Source: Phoenix dactylifera (taxonomy: Eukaryota; Streptophyta; Magnoliopsida; Arecales; Arecaceae). From it: 64,000 bases of DNA. The position numbers and the translations under genes are program-made. Positions 47,346 through 62,090 of the stretch are shown piece after piece. Positions within the stretch are counted from its first letter, which is position 1; each line of letters begins with the position of its first letter. The stretch spans positions 4,591,154 through 4,655,153 of the forward strand of contig NC_052407.1 in assembly GCF_009389715.1 (NCBI RefSeq), in the 5' to 3' direction. Below the pieces are notes generated by a model, which was given only the letters and a program-made list of their open reading frames with translations, did not search any database and had not been told where the DNA came from.

Positions 47346-47855
47346 TTTTGTGACAATGGAGGTCCGCTCCCTAAATACAACAACAATCCTTTTAGACACT
47401 TCAGAGGCACTTAATGCTTCAAACCTGAAGACCCTATTATTACTACGCTCTAGCCATAAGATCCAACATCCCGTCACGATCAGCGAGTCCACAGCTTTGC
47501 AGTAACCCTGCTAGCTCTCAGGTGTTTTGGCCTCCACGACGTCCAAACATCCTCCTGATATTCTAATGGTAGCTGGGAGAGCTTTAATTGTAGCTGATAA
47601 CAGAACACTCCAAACTAACCTGGAGTAGGCGCATCCGAGAAGAAGATGGTTGGCAGTTTCAGGTTGTTCGCTGCATAGTAGGCATAATGCAGGACCTTGA
47701 ATGATACCTCTTCTCACTAGGTTATCCGCTGTCCAAATTCTTTATGAAAGCCCAGCCAGCTGAAGTTCTTCACTTTCTTCGGAATTGGCGAACTCCACAC
47801 CATACTTCCAATTAGAGATTTCATGTAAGAACCGTGCATGTATTTAGTCCCACAT
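47346..47855 (-). mobile_element. 3' part of a second LINE (zf-RVT domain and C-terminus)
   Basis: The minus strand reads VWSSPIPKKVKNFSWL, then LVRRGIIQGPALCLLCSEQP, ETANHLLLGCAYSRLVW (zf-RVT, the zinc-binding domain after the LINE reverse transcriptase) and DSLIVTGCWILWLERSNNRV, the usual element end. Because this C-terminal part precedes the reverse transcriptase fragment in reading direction, it must come from a different LINE copy. Confidence 0.75.
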
Positions 47856-48209
47856 TCAGTTATTTACCAAAATATTTTTAGTTACTCATCCGAACTAAGG
47901 ATCCTAAAAAATACGTTCGAGCTAGCTTTTTGCGGATAATATTTTAGATTATGACAAATAGTATAGCCTGTCTAGACTAGAGGATACTGTAGCACACCTT
48001 CATGAAGGCTGACCACATGTGTTATGGATAGGACTAAAACCCCCCAAAAAAGATATATAGAACTTTCAATTGAATGGCCGCAACACTTCTCAGCGGTCGT
48101 TTAAAGTTGTTAATCCATCAAAATTTAAATTTTTATATCGGTTTTATCTTCATGAATGCATAGGCTAAAACACAACAATATTTTATTAAATAAACAGTAA
48201 CTTGGCGAA
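47856..48209. other. Intergenic DNA, no gene seen
   Basis: AT-rich stretch between the LINE debris and the SINE. Nothing recognised. Confidence 0.5.
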
Positions 48210-48226
48210 CAATGTCAATACTCTTT

Positions 48227-48604
48227 TTTTTGCTAATGAAAAAAGGGTAGAGGAGAGGAAGGGACAAGCCCACCCCCGCGTAGTAGCCCCCACTGGGCCC
48301 TCGCCCCGCTAGAGAATGTTCGATACAGGCAGAAATGGCCGTGTGTTGGGCAACCTGACCGGTTTTACTCATGCCTTCCCCACCTGTGGGCTCGGCTCAG
48401 CTACCCCTCTAGGCTCTAGCTCGAGTCCCACGTGTGAGTACGTCACACCTGGCACCATCCTGGCTACTAGCGGTCCAAGAACGGTCCTATATCTCATGTC
48501 CAAGCAGTGGCCAAAGCCACATTTTAATCGTCGCCGCACGACTCGAACTTGGAACCATGAGGTTAGAATCCCTGCCCGGTACCACTAGGCTACCACCTTG
48601 GTGG
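48227..48604 (-). mobile_element. tRNA-derived SINE with 17-bp target duplication
   Basis: CAATGTCAATACTCTTT occurs at 48210-48226 and 48605-48621, directly flanking the element. On the minus strand the element starts next to TGGTAGCCTAGTGGTA (RNA polymerase III A box) and CCAAGTTCGAGTCGT (B box) about 35 bases on, then a roughly 300-bp GC-rich body. It ends in an A-rich tail, seen as CTTTTTTTT at 48222-48230 on the plus strand. These are the three hallmarks of SINE retroposition. The 5' head resembles a tRNA but does not form a usable tRNA gene. Family not named. Confidence 0.85.
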
Positions 48605-48621
48605 CAATGTCAATACTCTTT

Positions 48622-49720
48622 CACTTTTAATGGTTCTTTTCTATTATAACATCATTATAGTTGCTTCTTATTTTAATATAAAAACTTTAGAACTGTGTAT
48701 TTAGGAATACCAACTGATTCAGCTTTTGATGCCAGTGAAACTGGATTCGAAGCCTGTGATAGACCCACTAGAGGGAAGGCCTCTTTCTTATTAAATAATA
48801 GAAAAAAGAAACGAAAATCCTTGGTAGGAATTACGTACAATTGACTTATTGTCACGTCTTACTTAAGCACTGAGCACACACGTTTGACGGTGGCTAATTA
48901 CGTTCCAAAGCTGCTGTTCCGCGAAGACTGTCAGCCAGCTAGTAATTGGATTTCTTACGGAAGCGATGAGATCACGCTTCAGTCGCTTGGCCCTTGATTT
49001 TAGAATTCAAACCACATGCCAACTTTTTACTTGCCTCGTACTCCGCAGACAAAAATATATGGATGTATCCGGGGGTAAGCTCACTTCCGCTGAGCTGATT
49101 CAAATCCAAACCTTGTAGATATCTTTGATTCATCGAAAGAGGAGGAAAAAAAAATAAGGTCATGAAAAAAAATATGGTCATGAAAAAAAAATATGGTCAT
49201 AAAAAAAATCACGTAATTAGCTATAATTTATTTAAAAAAATGGTAAAGTAGGGCTTTCATAGAAATTAATTTTTTATATTTCATAAAAAAACTACATAGA
49301 TATGCAAAAAATTAATTTGCACATGTTGAAAGTTGACTTATTTTTTTCAAAAAAATCCGTAAATTTTTAGATAAAATGAGGTTAAGGCCTTCTCTTTAAT
49401 TAAAAACAAAATAGATATTTTACATAACTTTTTTAGAAAAATAAATACTCAATCAAATATAAGCTATTCTGAAATATGTTTTTTTTTTCATAGTCAACCA
49501 AACATATAAAAACTATATCCTCAAACATCATATAGTCAGATATCAACTTTTTAGAAGATTTTCTTTTTTTTTTTCTGCAAACTAATAATTTGTCACCCAG
49601 GGCAGCGTTTCTTGCATTCCTAGTTGTTTTGCCAGAAAGAGCCTGGAGAGCAACGGAAGAACAAGGCAAAACCCAGATGATCCCCAGGGAGAAGTTGGGA
49701 ACCAGGGATTAACAACTATA
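48622..49720 (+). pseudogene. Duplicated promoter plus dead exon 1 of AKR copy 4
   Basis: This region repeats the 500 bp upstream of copy 4 in the same order: ACCAACTGATTCAGC (48709 / 49810), CACGTCTT-CTTAAGC (48853 / 49953), CTTACGGAAGCGATGAGATC (48954 / 50073), then the leader and exon 1. The exon (49653-49712) reads TEEQGKTQMIPREKLGT with ATG changed to ACG and a stop (TAA) at its end. It is padded by about 450 bp of AT-rich DNA including three copies of AAATATGGTCATG-like repeats at 49158-49200. It is a tandem duplicate that left copy 4 with two successive promoters. Confidence 0.75.
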
Positions 49721-50233
49721 TATTTTATTAAGTAGCATTATTATAGTAGCGATCATAATAGTGCTTTTTTCAATAGAAAAACTTTAAAACTATATATTTT
49801 AGGATAAGTACCAACTGATTCAGCCTTCGACACCTGTGAACCGGATTGGAAGCCTGTGATAGATTTACTTGAGAGGCAAGCCTCTTTCTTCCAAAAAAAA
49901 AAAAATTAGAAAAAAGAGTAGATAGGAGGGACGTACCAGTTTAGTCATTCCCACGTCTTGCTTAAGCGCTGAGCTCAAGTTTAACGGTGGTAAATCACGT
50001 GTCAAGGAAGCTGGTTGTCCCGGGAAGACTACTAGCCTCCTCATAATATGATTCTTTGGATTCTTACGGAAGCGATGAGATCACTCGGTAGTTACTAATC
50101 CAGAGGTAAGTTCAGCTGCGGTAAGCTGATTCAAGCCCAACCCTTATAAATTCGTCACCAGCGGGAGCGTTTCCTGCATTCCCGGTTTCCTGTGGGAGAA
50201 AGCAGAGTGTTTTTGTTTTCGAGTGAGAGAGCA
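49721..50233 (+). promoter_or_regulatory. Promoter and 5' UTR of AKR copy 4
   Basis: TATAAA at 50145-50150 is 84 bp before the start codon. A G-box CACGTG core (AAATCACGTGTCAA, about 49995-50005) lies about 150 bp upstream of the TATA box; G-boxes bind bZIP and bHLH factors in ABA, light and stress responses. The duplicated copy at 48622-49652 has lost the G-box (TTACGTTC) and the TATA. Confidence 0.6.
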
Positions 50234-53481
<3,248 letters not shown>

Positions 53482-53592
53482 GATCGTCTAGTCCTGCTGT
53501 TTTCCTTGAAAAACATTCAGATCAATTCCTTCTTTCCCCTTCAAATGTTTTTGAAGGCACCTTTCCCCCTTCAAATGTTGAAGAATGGAGAC

Positions 53593-56500
53593 TGTTTTCT
53601 TTTTCTTTTTTTTTTTTTTTTTTTTTTTTTTAAGAACAGAGTGCTACTCTCAATTAATAATTAAAACATTACAATATTTAAAGTTTGAAGAATAACAACC
53701 CACTAACAACATGATCCAAAACTTGCTCCACGATTACAAAGAATAAATAACAAAATAACTAATTCCTAAAAAACAGGAACAAACTTTGACACAATCAACT
53801 TGATAAAAACACGTAGACGTATTTCAATCCTGAAGCATTTTTCTAACACTCCTCCTTGCTTTAGGAGCTGCAAACACCAAGTCTTGACCTCAGAAACTCG
53901 AACTTGCAAGCAGGCAATGATTTGGTTAAAATGTCTGCAACTTGATCTTCTGTTTTGCAGTAGACAAGAATCACATCTCCATGTTTCTATACTTCCCTTA
54001 GGAAGAATAATTTGATGTTAAAATGCTTAGTCTTCCCATGAAACACGGGATTATGAGAGATAGCAATAGCAGCTTGGTTGTCAACAAGAATCTCTGTGCT
54101 TTCCTTCTGCTCCAGATTAAGATCAACTAAAATTTTCCTCAGCCATAAAGCTTGATTAACAGTAGCTGTTGCAGCAATAAACTCTGCTTCGGCAGTGGAT
54201 TGAGCTACAGTTTCTTGCTTCTTCGAGCTCCATGAGAAAACACCAGAGCCAAGAGTAAAACAGTAACCTGAAGTGCTCCTCATATCATCAATAGAACCTC
54301 CCTAGTCATTGTTAGAAAAGCCAACCAGCTTGAACTCCTTGCTTCTTGTGAACTTAACACCAAAATCACTTGTGCCCTTGACATATCGAATCACTCTCTT
54401 GGCAGCCTTGAGATGTAATTCACTTGCACAGTGCATGAATCGAGACAAAATACTTACAGCATTCAAGATATCAGGCCTTGTTGCTGTGAGATACATCAAG
54501 CAACCAATCAAACTCCTGAAATATCCTTCATCAACTTTGTCAGCACCATCTTCTTTGCACAACTTCTCTTTTTGATTCATTGGAGTGCTTGCTGCCTTGC
54601 ATTCCTCCATCTGAAACTTCTTCAGTACTTCCTTTGCATACTTTTTCTGACAGATGAAAACTTCACCTTGCCTTTACTTGATCTCCATGCCAAGGAAATA
54701 GGATATGAGCCCGAGATCTGTCATTTCAAACACCTTCAACATCTCCTGTTTGAAATTTTGAATATGATCTGCATTGTTTCCTGTAACCAGTAGGTCATCA
54801 ACATACAGTGAAACAATAAGAATGTCAGTACCATTGTGCTTGACATACAAGGTTGTTTCTGATAGACTTTTCACAAATCCCAAGTTCAGCAAACGTTCAT
54901 CAATTTTGCTATACCAAGCTCTGGGAGCTTGTTTTAGACCATAAAGGGCCTTCTTGATAAGACAGACTTTATCTCCTTCATCTTCCTTCACAAATCCTTC
55001 GGGCTGCTCAACATAAATTTCTTCCTGTAAGACACCATTTAAAAAAGCTGATTTGACATCCAACTGGAACACTGTCCAGCCCTTTTGTGCAGTTATTGCA
55101 AGTAATAACCTGATTGTGTCCAATCTAGCAACAGGAGCAAAAGTATTAGACTAATCAACACCAAAGATTTGGGCATACCCTTTAACCACAAGCCTAGCTT
55201 TGTGCTTGTTGATCGATCCATCAGCGTTAAGCTTGGTTCTAAACACCCACTTTACTCCAATTACCTTGCTGCTTTGAGGTCTATCTACAAGGATCCAAGT
55301 CTTGTTCTTCTCTATCATTGACAGCTCCTCTTCCATTGCAGCTATCCACTTTTGATCCTTTTTTGCTTCAGCATAGTCAGCAGGTTCACATACAACAACA
55401 TTGCACCTTTCATAAACATCTGAGAGCAACCTTGTTCCTCGCACGGAAGCATCATCCACTGTTTCATTCTGCTAGTCATCTTCTTCTTCGATGCTTGAAC
55501 TATAAAACTTGAGTTTCAGCTCTGCCATGGTCTGACCCTTCTTCTCTGCATCATCCCAACTCCACTCTTCATCCTCCACGAAGGGAACATCCCTGCTAAC
55601 AACAATATTTCCAGTTTGTAGCTGGAAAATTTTATAGGCCTTGCTGACAGTACTATAGCCTATAAAAATACCTGGTGAAGCTCTCCTATCAAGCTTGTCA
55701 CGCTTGCTCTTTGGAACATGAGTGAAACACAAGCAACCAAATACTTTAAGGAATTTCAGAGATGGTTTATAACCATACCATGCCTCAAATGGTGTTTGTT
55801 CCTTCAATGCCTTTGTGGGAAGCCTGTTTTGAAGAAACACAGTCGTATTTGCTGCCTCTGCCCAAAACTTCTTTGGCAAATTCTTCTCATGCAGCATGCA
55901 TCTTGACATCTCCATGATGTATCTATTTCTCCTCTCACTAATTCCATTCTGTTGAGGAGTATAAGGGGCTGTAAGCTGATGCTCTATGCCTGCTTCTTCA
56001 CAAAACTTATCAAATTCTGCCGAAGTGTACTTCTTCCCATTGTCAGTCCTTACAATCTGAATTTTGCAGCCACTTTCACTCTCAACTCTTGCCTTGAAAT
56101 TTCAAAAAACTTGAGCTACTTCTGATTTAAACTTCAAGAAAAAAAAATCCAGCACATTCTGGTGAAGTCATCAATAAAGGCAATATAATAGAGACTACCT
56201 TTTAAAGAAGGTGTTCTTTGAGGGCCTGCAACATCCGTGTGGATGAGCTGCAATTTGTGAGTGGCTCTCCAGATTGACTTCGGGAATGACTTCCTATTTT
56301 GCTTTCCAAACTGACATGCTTTACAGTTTGGTAGGTGATCATCAAGTTTTGGAAGATCTTCTACCATCAGCTTAACTTCATTTGCATCAGGCCTTGGTGG
56401 TGATAATGTCCGAGCCTCTTGTGCCACACTTCTGTGATATTTTCTTTGGCTTGAAAAGCTAATTGTTCCTTCTCCAATGGATTGAGTGAAAAACTCTTCC

Positions 56501-58111
56501 CTTTCATTTCCACTTTGAAGATTTCTTGATCAGCTGCATCTTTAATTAGGCAATATTTGTCTTCGAAAACAACTTTGAAACCTCTTTGAATCAGTTGGCC
56601 AACACTTAACAAGTTTTGATCAATTTCAGGAACAAAAAGAACATCGGGAATGAGCTTTGTACCTGAACAGCTTGCAATTGCAACTGTCCCCATTCCTTTG
56701 ACTGAGATATAGTCACCATTTCCAATTCTGATTTTGGTGATATTTGTTGGCCTCAAGTCTTTGAAAAGTTCCTTGTCATAGGTCATATAATTGGTGCAAC
56801 CACTGTCAATCAGCCAACCTTCACTTGATTTGCTGCCAGTGAAACATGTAGCCACGAACAGTTGATCCTCCTCCTCTTGATTAGCAATCTTAGCCTCTTC
56901 ACCATGTTGTTGGTTCCTGTTTTTGCAGATTACAGCTTAATGCCCCATTTGGTTGCATTTGGTGCATTTGACGTCTGGTCTTCTCCAACATTTGAAAGGA
57001 GGATGACCCTTTCTGCCATAGTGTTGACATGGAGGATAAGAACCCTTCTTGACTCCTGCTTTGTTGTTGGCTGAAGGTTCTCCAGTAGGATTTTGATTCT
57101 TCTTGAAAAACTTCTTCTTGTTGTTGTTCCTCGCATTCTCATGATGCTTGGCTGGCAAGGCTCCTTCAACAGCACCTTCTTGTCTCATGGTTCTTCTTTG
57201 CTCCTATGCTTGCAAAGCATTGAGAATCTCTGCAAGAGTGATTTGAGTCAAATCCTTGGTATTTTCCAAGGCTGAAATAGATGCCTCAAATTTTTCAGGC
57301 ACTGTTACAAGAATTTTTTCAACAATTCTTGAGTCCTTAAACGCAGAACCAAGTAATCTGATTCGGTTTGCAATATCCAGTAACCTATCAGAATACTCTT
57401 TAATTGATTCTGTTTCCTTCATCTTCTGCAGCTCGAATTCTCGAATCAAGTTTAGCACACGCATTCCTTTGATTCTTTCATCTCCCTCATACTCTGACTT
57501 GAGATAATTCCATATCTCATATGCTGACTTCAGAGTCATAATCCGAGTGAAGATAGTAGATGAGACTGCAGCGAACAAGTAGGCCTTTGCCTTGGATTTC
57601 TTTGTCTTCTTCTCCTTCTACAATTTGATCTGCGCTATGGTAGGATTGTTTGGGAGAGCAGGAATTTCATAATCCTCTTCCACTGCTTCCCAAATATCCA
57701 AAGCTTCCATATACGCCTCCATACGAACTGCCCAAACCTGGTAGTTGTCTCCATCAAACACCGGTGGAGAAATTGAAGAGAAACTGGAACTTGCTTCTAC
57801 GTCCATGAGACAGCAACCTCACACACTCACTCACAGATCCCTTAAGAAGAGTGCTCTGATACCAATTATTGTTGTTGTTGTTGTTGTTTTTTTTAAAGAA
57901 CAGAGTGCTACTCTCAGTTAATAATTAAAACATTACAATATTTAAAGTTTGAAAAATAACAAACCACTAACAACATAATCCGAAACTTGCTCCACGATTA
58001 CAAAGAATAAATAACAAAATAACTAATTCCTAAAAAACAGGAACAAACTTTGACACAATCAACTTGACAAAAACACGTGGACATGTTTCAGTCTGAAGCA
58101 TTTTCCTAACA
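53593..58111 (-). mobile_element. Ty1/copia retrotransposon C, complete with TSD GAGAC
   Basis: Oriented on the minus strand. The 5' LTR is 57870-58111 (242 bp) and the 3' LTR 53593-53848 (256 bp). Both begin TGTTAG on the minus strand. GAGAC lies at 53588-53592 and 58112-58116. The primer binding site TGGTATCAGAGCAC follows the 5' LTR (minus strand, 57863 leftward), and a purine tract GCAAGGAGGAG precedes the 3' LTR. The LTRs differ at about 12 of 220 alignable positions. The LTR inner ends differ: a run of about 30 T at left, and TTG triplets plus T at right. It is inserted in the 3' flank of AKR copy 4. Confidence 0.93.
53849..57806 (-). pseudogene. Gag-pol of copia C: nearly complete frame with point stops
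   Basis: Starts MDVEASSSFSSISPPVFDGD at 57806 (minus strand). Gag with IWNYLKSEYEGDERIKGM runs to about 57204. There are two zinc knuckles: the first has lost one Cys (CQHYGRKGH), the second is CTKCNQMGH then AVIC after a stop. Protease: WLIDSGCTNYM (about 56825). Pre-integrase: VWHKRLGH, CKACQFGKQ. Integrase: VRTDNGKKYTSAEF, TAPYTPQQNGISERRNR. Reverse transcriptase: [45 protein letters not shown] (about 54780-54810). RNase [31 protein letters not shown]. About eight in-frame stops (near 57616, 57202, 56938, 56110, 55470, 55151, 54676, 54302) and probably two frameshifts (near 56400 and in an A9 run near 56140) disable it. It resembles Tnt1/RE-type copia elements. Confidence 0.88.
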
Positions 58112-58140
58112 GAGACAATAAAAGTTTTATATGGTTCCAC
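58112..58140 (+). terminator. Displaced poly(A) signal of AKR copy 4
   Basis: AATAAAAGTTTT begins at 58117 directly after the right GAGAC. Before copia C inserted this was about 112 bases after the copy 4 stop codon, a normal position; copy 3b has the same AATAAAAGTTT at 40257. That it was the original signal is an inference. Confidence 0.5.
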
Positions 58141-60554
58141 TTGATGTGCTGCTTGTTCTGCCATCTGTATAAAATATAAAAAAGGATGTTTTTCTTTGGA
58201 GCAGAATGGAAAAATGTGTTTGTTGATCCATAATCTCCAAAACAGGCCACATGACGAATGACAGATCTACGCTCAATCAGTCTTATTGCTCTTTTAGAGA
58301 AAGTGAAATAACTTTGAGTAAGGGCACACGTCGAATGTCGCCTCTTAAACATCATTCTCTTTCACAGCTTTACCAATAGATAGAAGTGACTAGATTAGGT
58401 TCATCAATAAACATGGAATGGAATAAATTTAGGTCATAATTCTTGCTGATATGTAGGTTAGTAGTTGGAAAATGTCACTTCATCAATAATAGGTTATCGA
58501 GCTATGCGTCGGTTACAATTGGGAGACCCCTTCCTCTTGTGGCCTCACCCAATGCCAATTTATAGATTTGGTTCAAGAATATGAAATGTCACAATATAAT
58601 TTTTATCTCTACATGAGTCACTAGAGCTAACTATTGAGTAAAAAGAGGATAGCTTAGTTTTCCAAAAAATTATGCAAATTCTTATATGGCCAAATTTCTT
58701 TCTTTTTTCTTGATGAAAAATAGCCAAATTTTTCTGAGTCTTTAAAAGAGAAAAACAAGCAGTCCTTTGCGAAACGACTGTTCTTGTATTTGGGTAGATA
58801 AACTGATATGTGTTGTAATTCAGTGAAAAATGATAGGCTCCTGAAATTATATTTGCAAAAACAATAAGGTGCTACCTTACTAATTAGCTGGTAAGGTCTC
58901 TCGGTGGTTGTAACAAAGACCTGATCTGGGTTCAATCTCACCTTCATCAAGATTTTGGGGGTTAAGGGGTTTGGAAGAGAGCTACTCCTCTTATAAACTG
59001 TTGCCTACAGGCCTCTTCTACTATCCAAAAAAACAGGAACACAAAATTTAAAGCTAATTTCGGGTTTCAAATATCCCGTTGCCTCAATTCAGTTGTGGCA
59101 ATCCCTAATGGTGTAACTATGCTCCCTCTTCTGGTGTTTCTTTTCCTAACACTTGGTTTTAACAAATGGTTGCTGTAATGTTATAATGGCTTTTATAATA
59201 GTTCAACAAGTCTAGCTACTTTTATCTTGTAGACATACATAATTGTAATTCAATACCAGCTGCTCTCGTGGAATAATAGCCATTATTTGATATTTTTCTT
59301 GAATTACATGATAAATTGTTAGATATATTAATAATTCTATAAAGATGTGAAGATTTGTTTTTGAGAATAACAGCAAAAAACACTAACAGTTTTAATTCAA
59401 AACATAAGTTCACAAACAATAATTTTTGTCAAATGATATTATCATTGCCACTTAATTTTTATTTAACAACTAATGACAGCCACATATTCTAAAAAGTGTC
59501 ACTTCCAAATTCGTGACGTAACACAGCCATACTACTGAGAGGTACAACCTACGATGACACGAAGCTAAATATTTTTTTTAACTTCCAAATTCATCACAAA
59601 CAAAATATAATAAATATAAGTCCAATTTTATCATCCATTAAATGAAACAAATATTGGTTCAGGGCATCTAAATCCAAATATAAAAACCAAACCCATAATT
59701 CTTAATATACTAAGCTTCATATTCATAACCACTGAAAAATTAAAGTTCTGCTATATAAATTGCCAAGCTTACTAGCATGAACTCCAAGCCTGGACCATCC
59801 TTCGTCTCTATTGACCCTATTCGCTTGAAGAAAGAAAAATAAAAATAGAGTTATATGAGCGACACAGCTTAGTGAGTAAATCTTACACTACCTTATTAGA
59901 CCAAACATAAATTTTTCCATATCAATGCATCATTTAAGAAAAATAAAAGATATTTTTTAAAAAAATATTTCATAGTAGAATATATTAAACCAAGTCATAA
60001 AGCCAATAATGCATACATAAATCATCCCTATTTTGTAAACATAGTTCCAAGTCTATATTGCAAATAAATTCATAAATTATTCTTTTGCCATTTAGCCACA
60101 ACATATTTAAAATATTGCTCATTGATTCGTGCTATGGTCACTTTATACCAGTGATAGGGCCCATATTCATAATCGACAGAGATTCTTGTTTCAGATGCCG
60201 ACTTTATACCCGTTGGTAAGGCCTGTGTTCGTATAGATGCTAGTTCTGGTTGTTGATCTTCCTAATTCTAGGGATATACATAGCTATCCGAAAGCCTTTA
60301 CAAAACTTATATTTTGTCTTAAAACATACAGATGAAAAAATACTAATAACAACATTCGTATTACATAATCATGGTATTTTCATTTAAAAATACTCATGAA
60401 ATTGCTTTTCATAATAAAACATGATTTTCATAATACATATGCTGATCCAAAATTTTAAGTAAAACATCATATTTTTATAGGCAAATTTTATGCCTGGAAA
60501 ACATAATAATTTTGATAAATAATAAAAAGTGTAAGATGTTATCTCTGTACAAAG
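58141..60554. other. Intergenic DNA with old repeat debris
   Basis: No gene was seen. 58868-59035 has a tRNA-like B box (GGGTTCAATCTCACC) after GGTAAGGTCTCTCGGTGG and may be a decayed SINE. 60130-60250 contains two related phrases (CACTTTATACCAGTGATAGG and GACTTTATACCCGTTGGTAA), a short degenerate tandem repeat. Confidence 0.45.
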
Positions 60555-61202
60555 AATAATTGTAGCCCTGCTCTTGCATGGCTATTATATAAAGGGCATG
60601 ATATAGTTCCCACCTATATCTTTCACTATATTCTGAAGGCACTCTTAATTAAGTTGTACGCCAGTTGGAGATGCTGCAATGTCAGATATATCCTATTTCA
60701 TAGAAAAGCGAAGAGCATTTTGATTTCTGTAATACCAAACCAGCCCCCTCACATTTTCTCGACTACTAGCTTCTAAATTGCCTGTTCCTTACAAACATGC
60801 CCTACCTTTACCTCAGTGAACCTTGGATAAATTAAACTGCCTCTTTATCACTTACCACTGATCCCCTCAAAGAGTAGCCTCCAAGAAGGGCAACCATTGC
60901 CGCAACTAACACTATTTTATCACCCTTCCCTTCTATATTTTCAGCAAGATTTTGTCTTTGAAGTCCTTCCTTTCAATATCTATCCAAGTTGTTAAATTCT
61001 CATTGCTCTTCTAGGACCATCCAACACAAATCTTTACCAAGATCTTATATTTTACTCTTCCTTGCTACATATATTACGACCTTACTCCTGAGTACTATTT
61101 TAATCTCTCAAGAAATAGATAGGTTTTAATTAAAAATATAACAGTACCAGATATTCGGGAATAGTCCCATACGGATAGGTTAGGGACCTTAGTTGGTATT
61201 AT

Positions 61203-61272
<70 letters not shown>

Positions 61273-62090
61273 TTACCGTGGGTGAATGGACTTATCCATA
61301 GCTTAAGTGTTCAAATGTTTGGGGCTGGACTTTAATATGATTTCAGAACAGGCTATCCCAAATATGGAACCAGAGCTAGCTATCTGTCTTATCCGACTCC
61401 CACTTACTGCACATGTAATTCACATCATTAGTCCCATTTTTTGAAAGCTTAAGACTCTGGGATCAAGTGGAATGATAATTTAATATGAAACTGTAGGTAT
61501 AAAGAATATTGGGCACAGATTGCTGAAATTTTCTATGATTTTTGTTCTTAATTTTGAGAGAAATTTGAAGTCGAATATAGCGTACAAGATTTTTATCTAG
61601 TCAAATCTTTTTTTTCTAGGTGCCCACAAATGACAACCATCCTTTCCCTTCTGCGTCAGGCTTTTCCAGCAACAAAGTTTAAATCTTGTTTCATTTTGTA
61701 CTTCGAATGCGTTGCAGCACTTGCTATGAACAATAATGCTATTTCTCTCTCTTGATGACCCAACAATAGGCATTGAGCATGACCTTCCATGAATTCATTT
61801 CCCCGTTGCTTACTTCCAAGACTGCTGCAAGTGCACTTTTACTAAACACATGTACCTCTCTGCCTCCTGCAGGAAAGTTTCAAGAAATACGATCTGCATG
61901 TCCTTATTGTCTTCATTAATTTTATGTTTCTTCAGGGATTACCAAGATGAGAACTTGGCAACATCATTGGCTCTCTACGGGTTAAGCTTACAGAAGAGGA
62001 CTTAAAAGAAATATCTGATATATTTCCGCTGCAAGTAGTGGCAGGTCCTGGATTTTCTGGGCCTTTTGCCTCTTATCTGTCACAGTAGCA
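60555..62090 (+). pseudogene. AKR copy 5: relics of exons 6 and 7
   Basis: 60561-60620 reads CSPALAWLLYKGHDIVPTYI in one frame, matching [23 protein letters not shown] of copy 1 with a short internal loss. 61936-62070 begins GITKMRTW and, with frame changes, gives IIGSLRVKLTEEDLKEIS, the exon 7 sequence, then VVAGPGFSGPF. The order and strand agree with the array and an intron-6-sized gap (1.3 kb) separates the two. Exons 1-5 were not found to the left. The last copy before the ELIP gene. Confidence 0.7.
61205..61271. repeat. (AC)n(AT)n microsatellite
   Basis: About 17 AC units followed by about 16 AT units without interruption, inside the intron relic of AKR copy 5. Confidence 0.95.
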
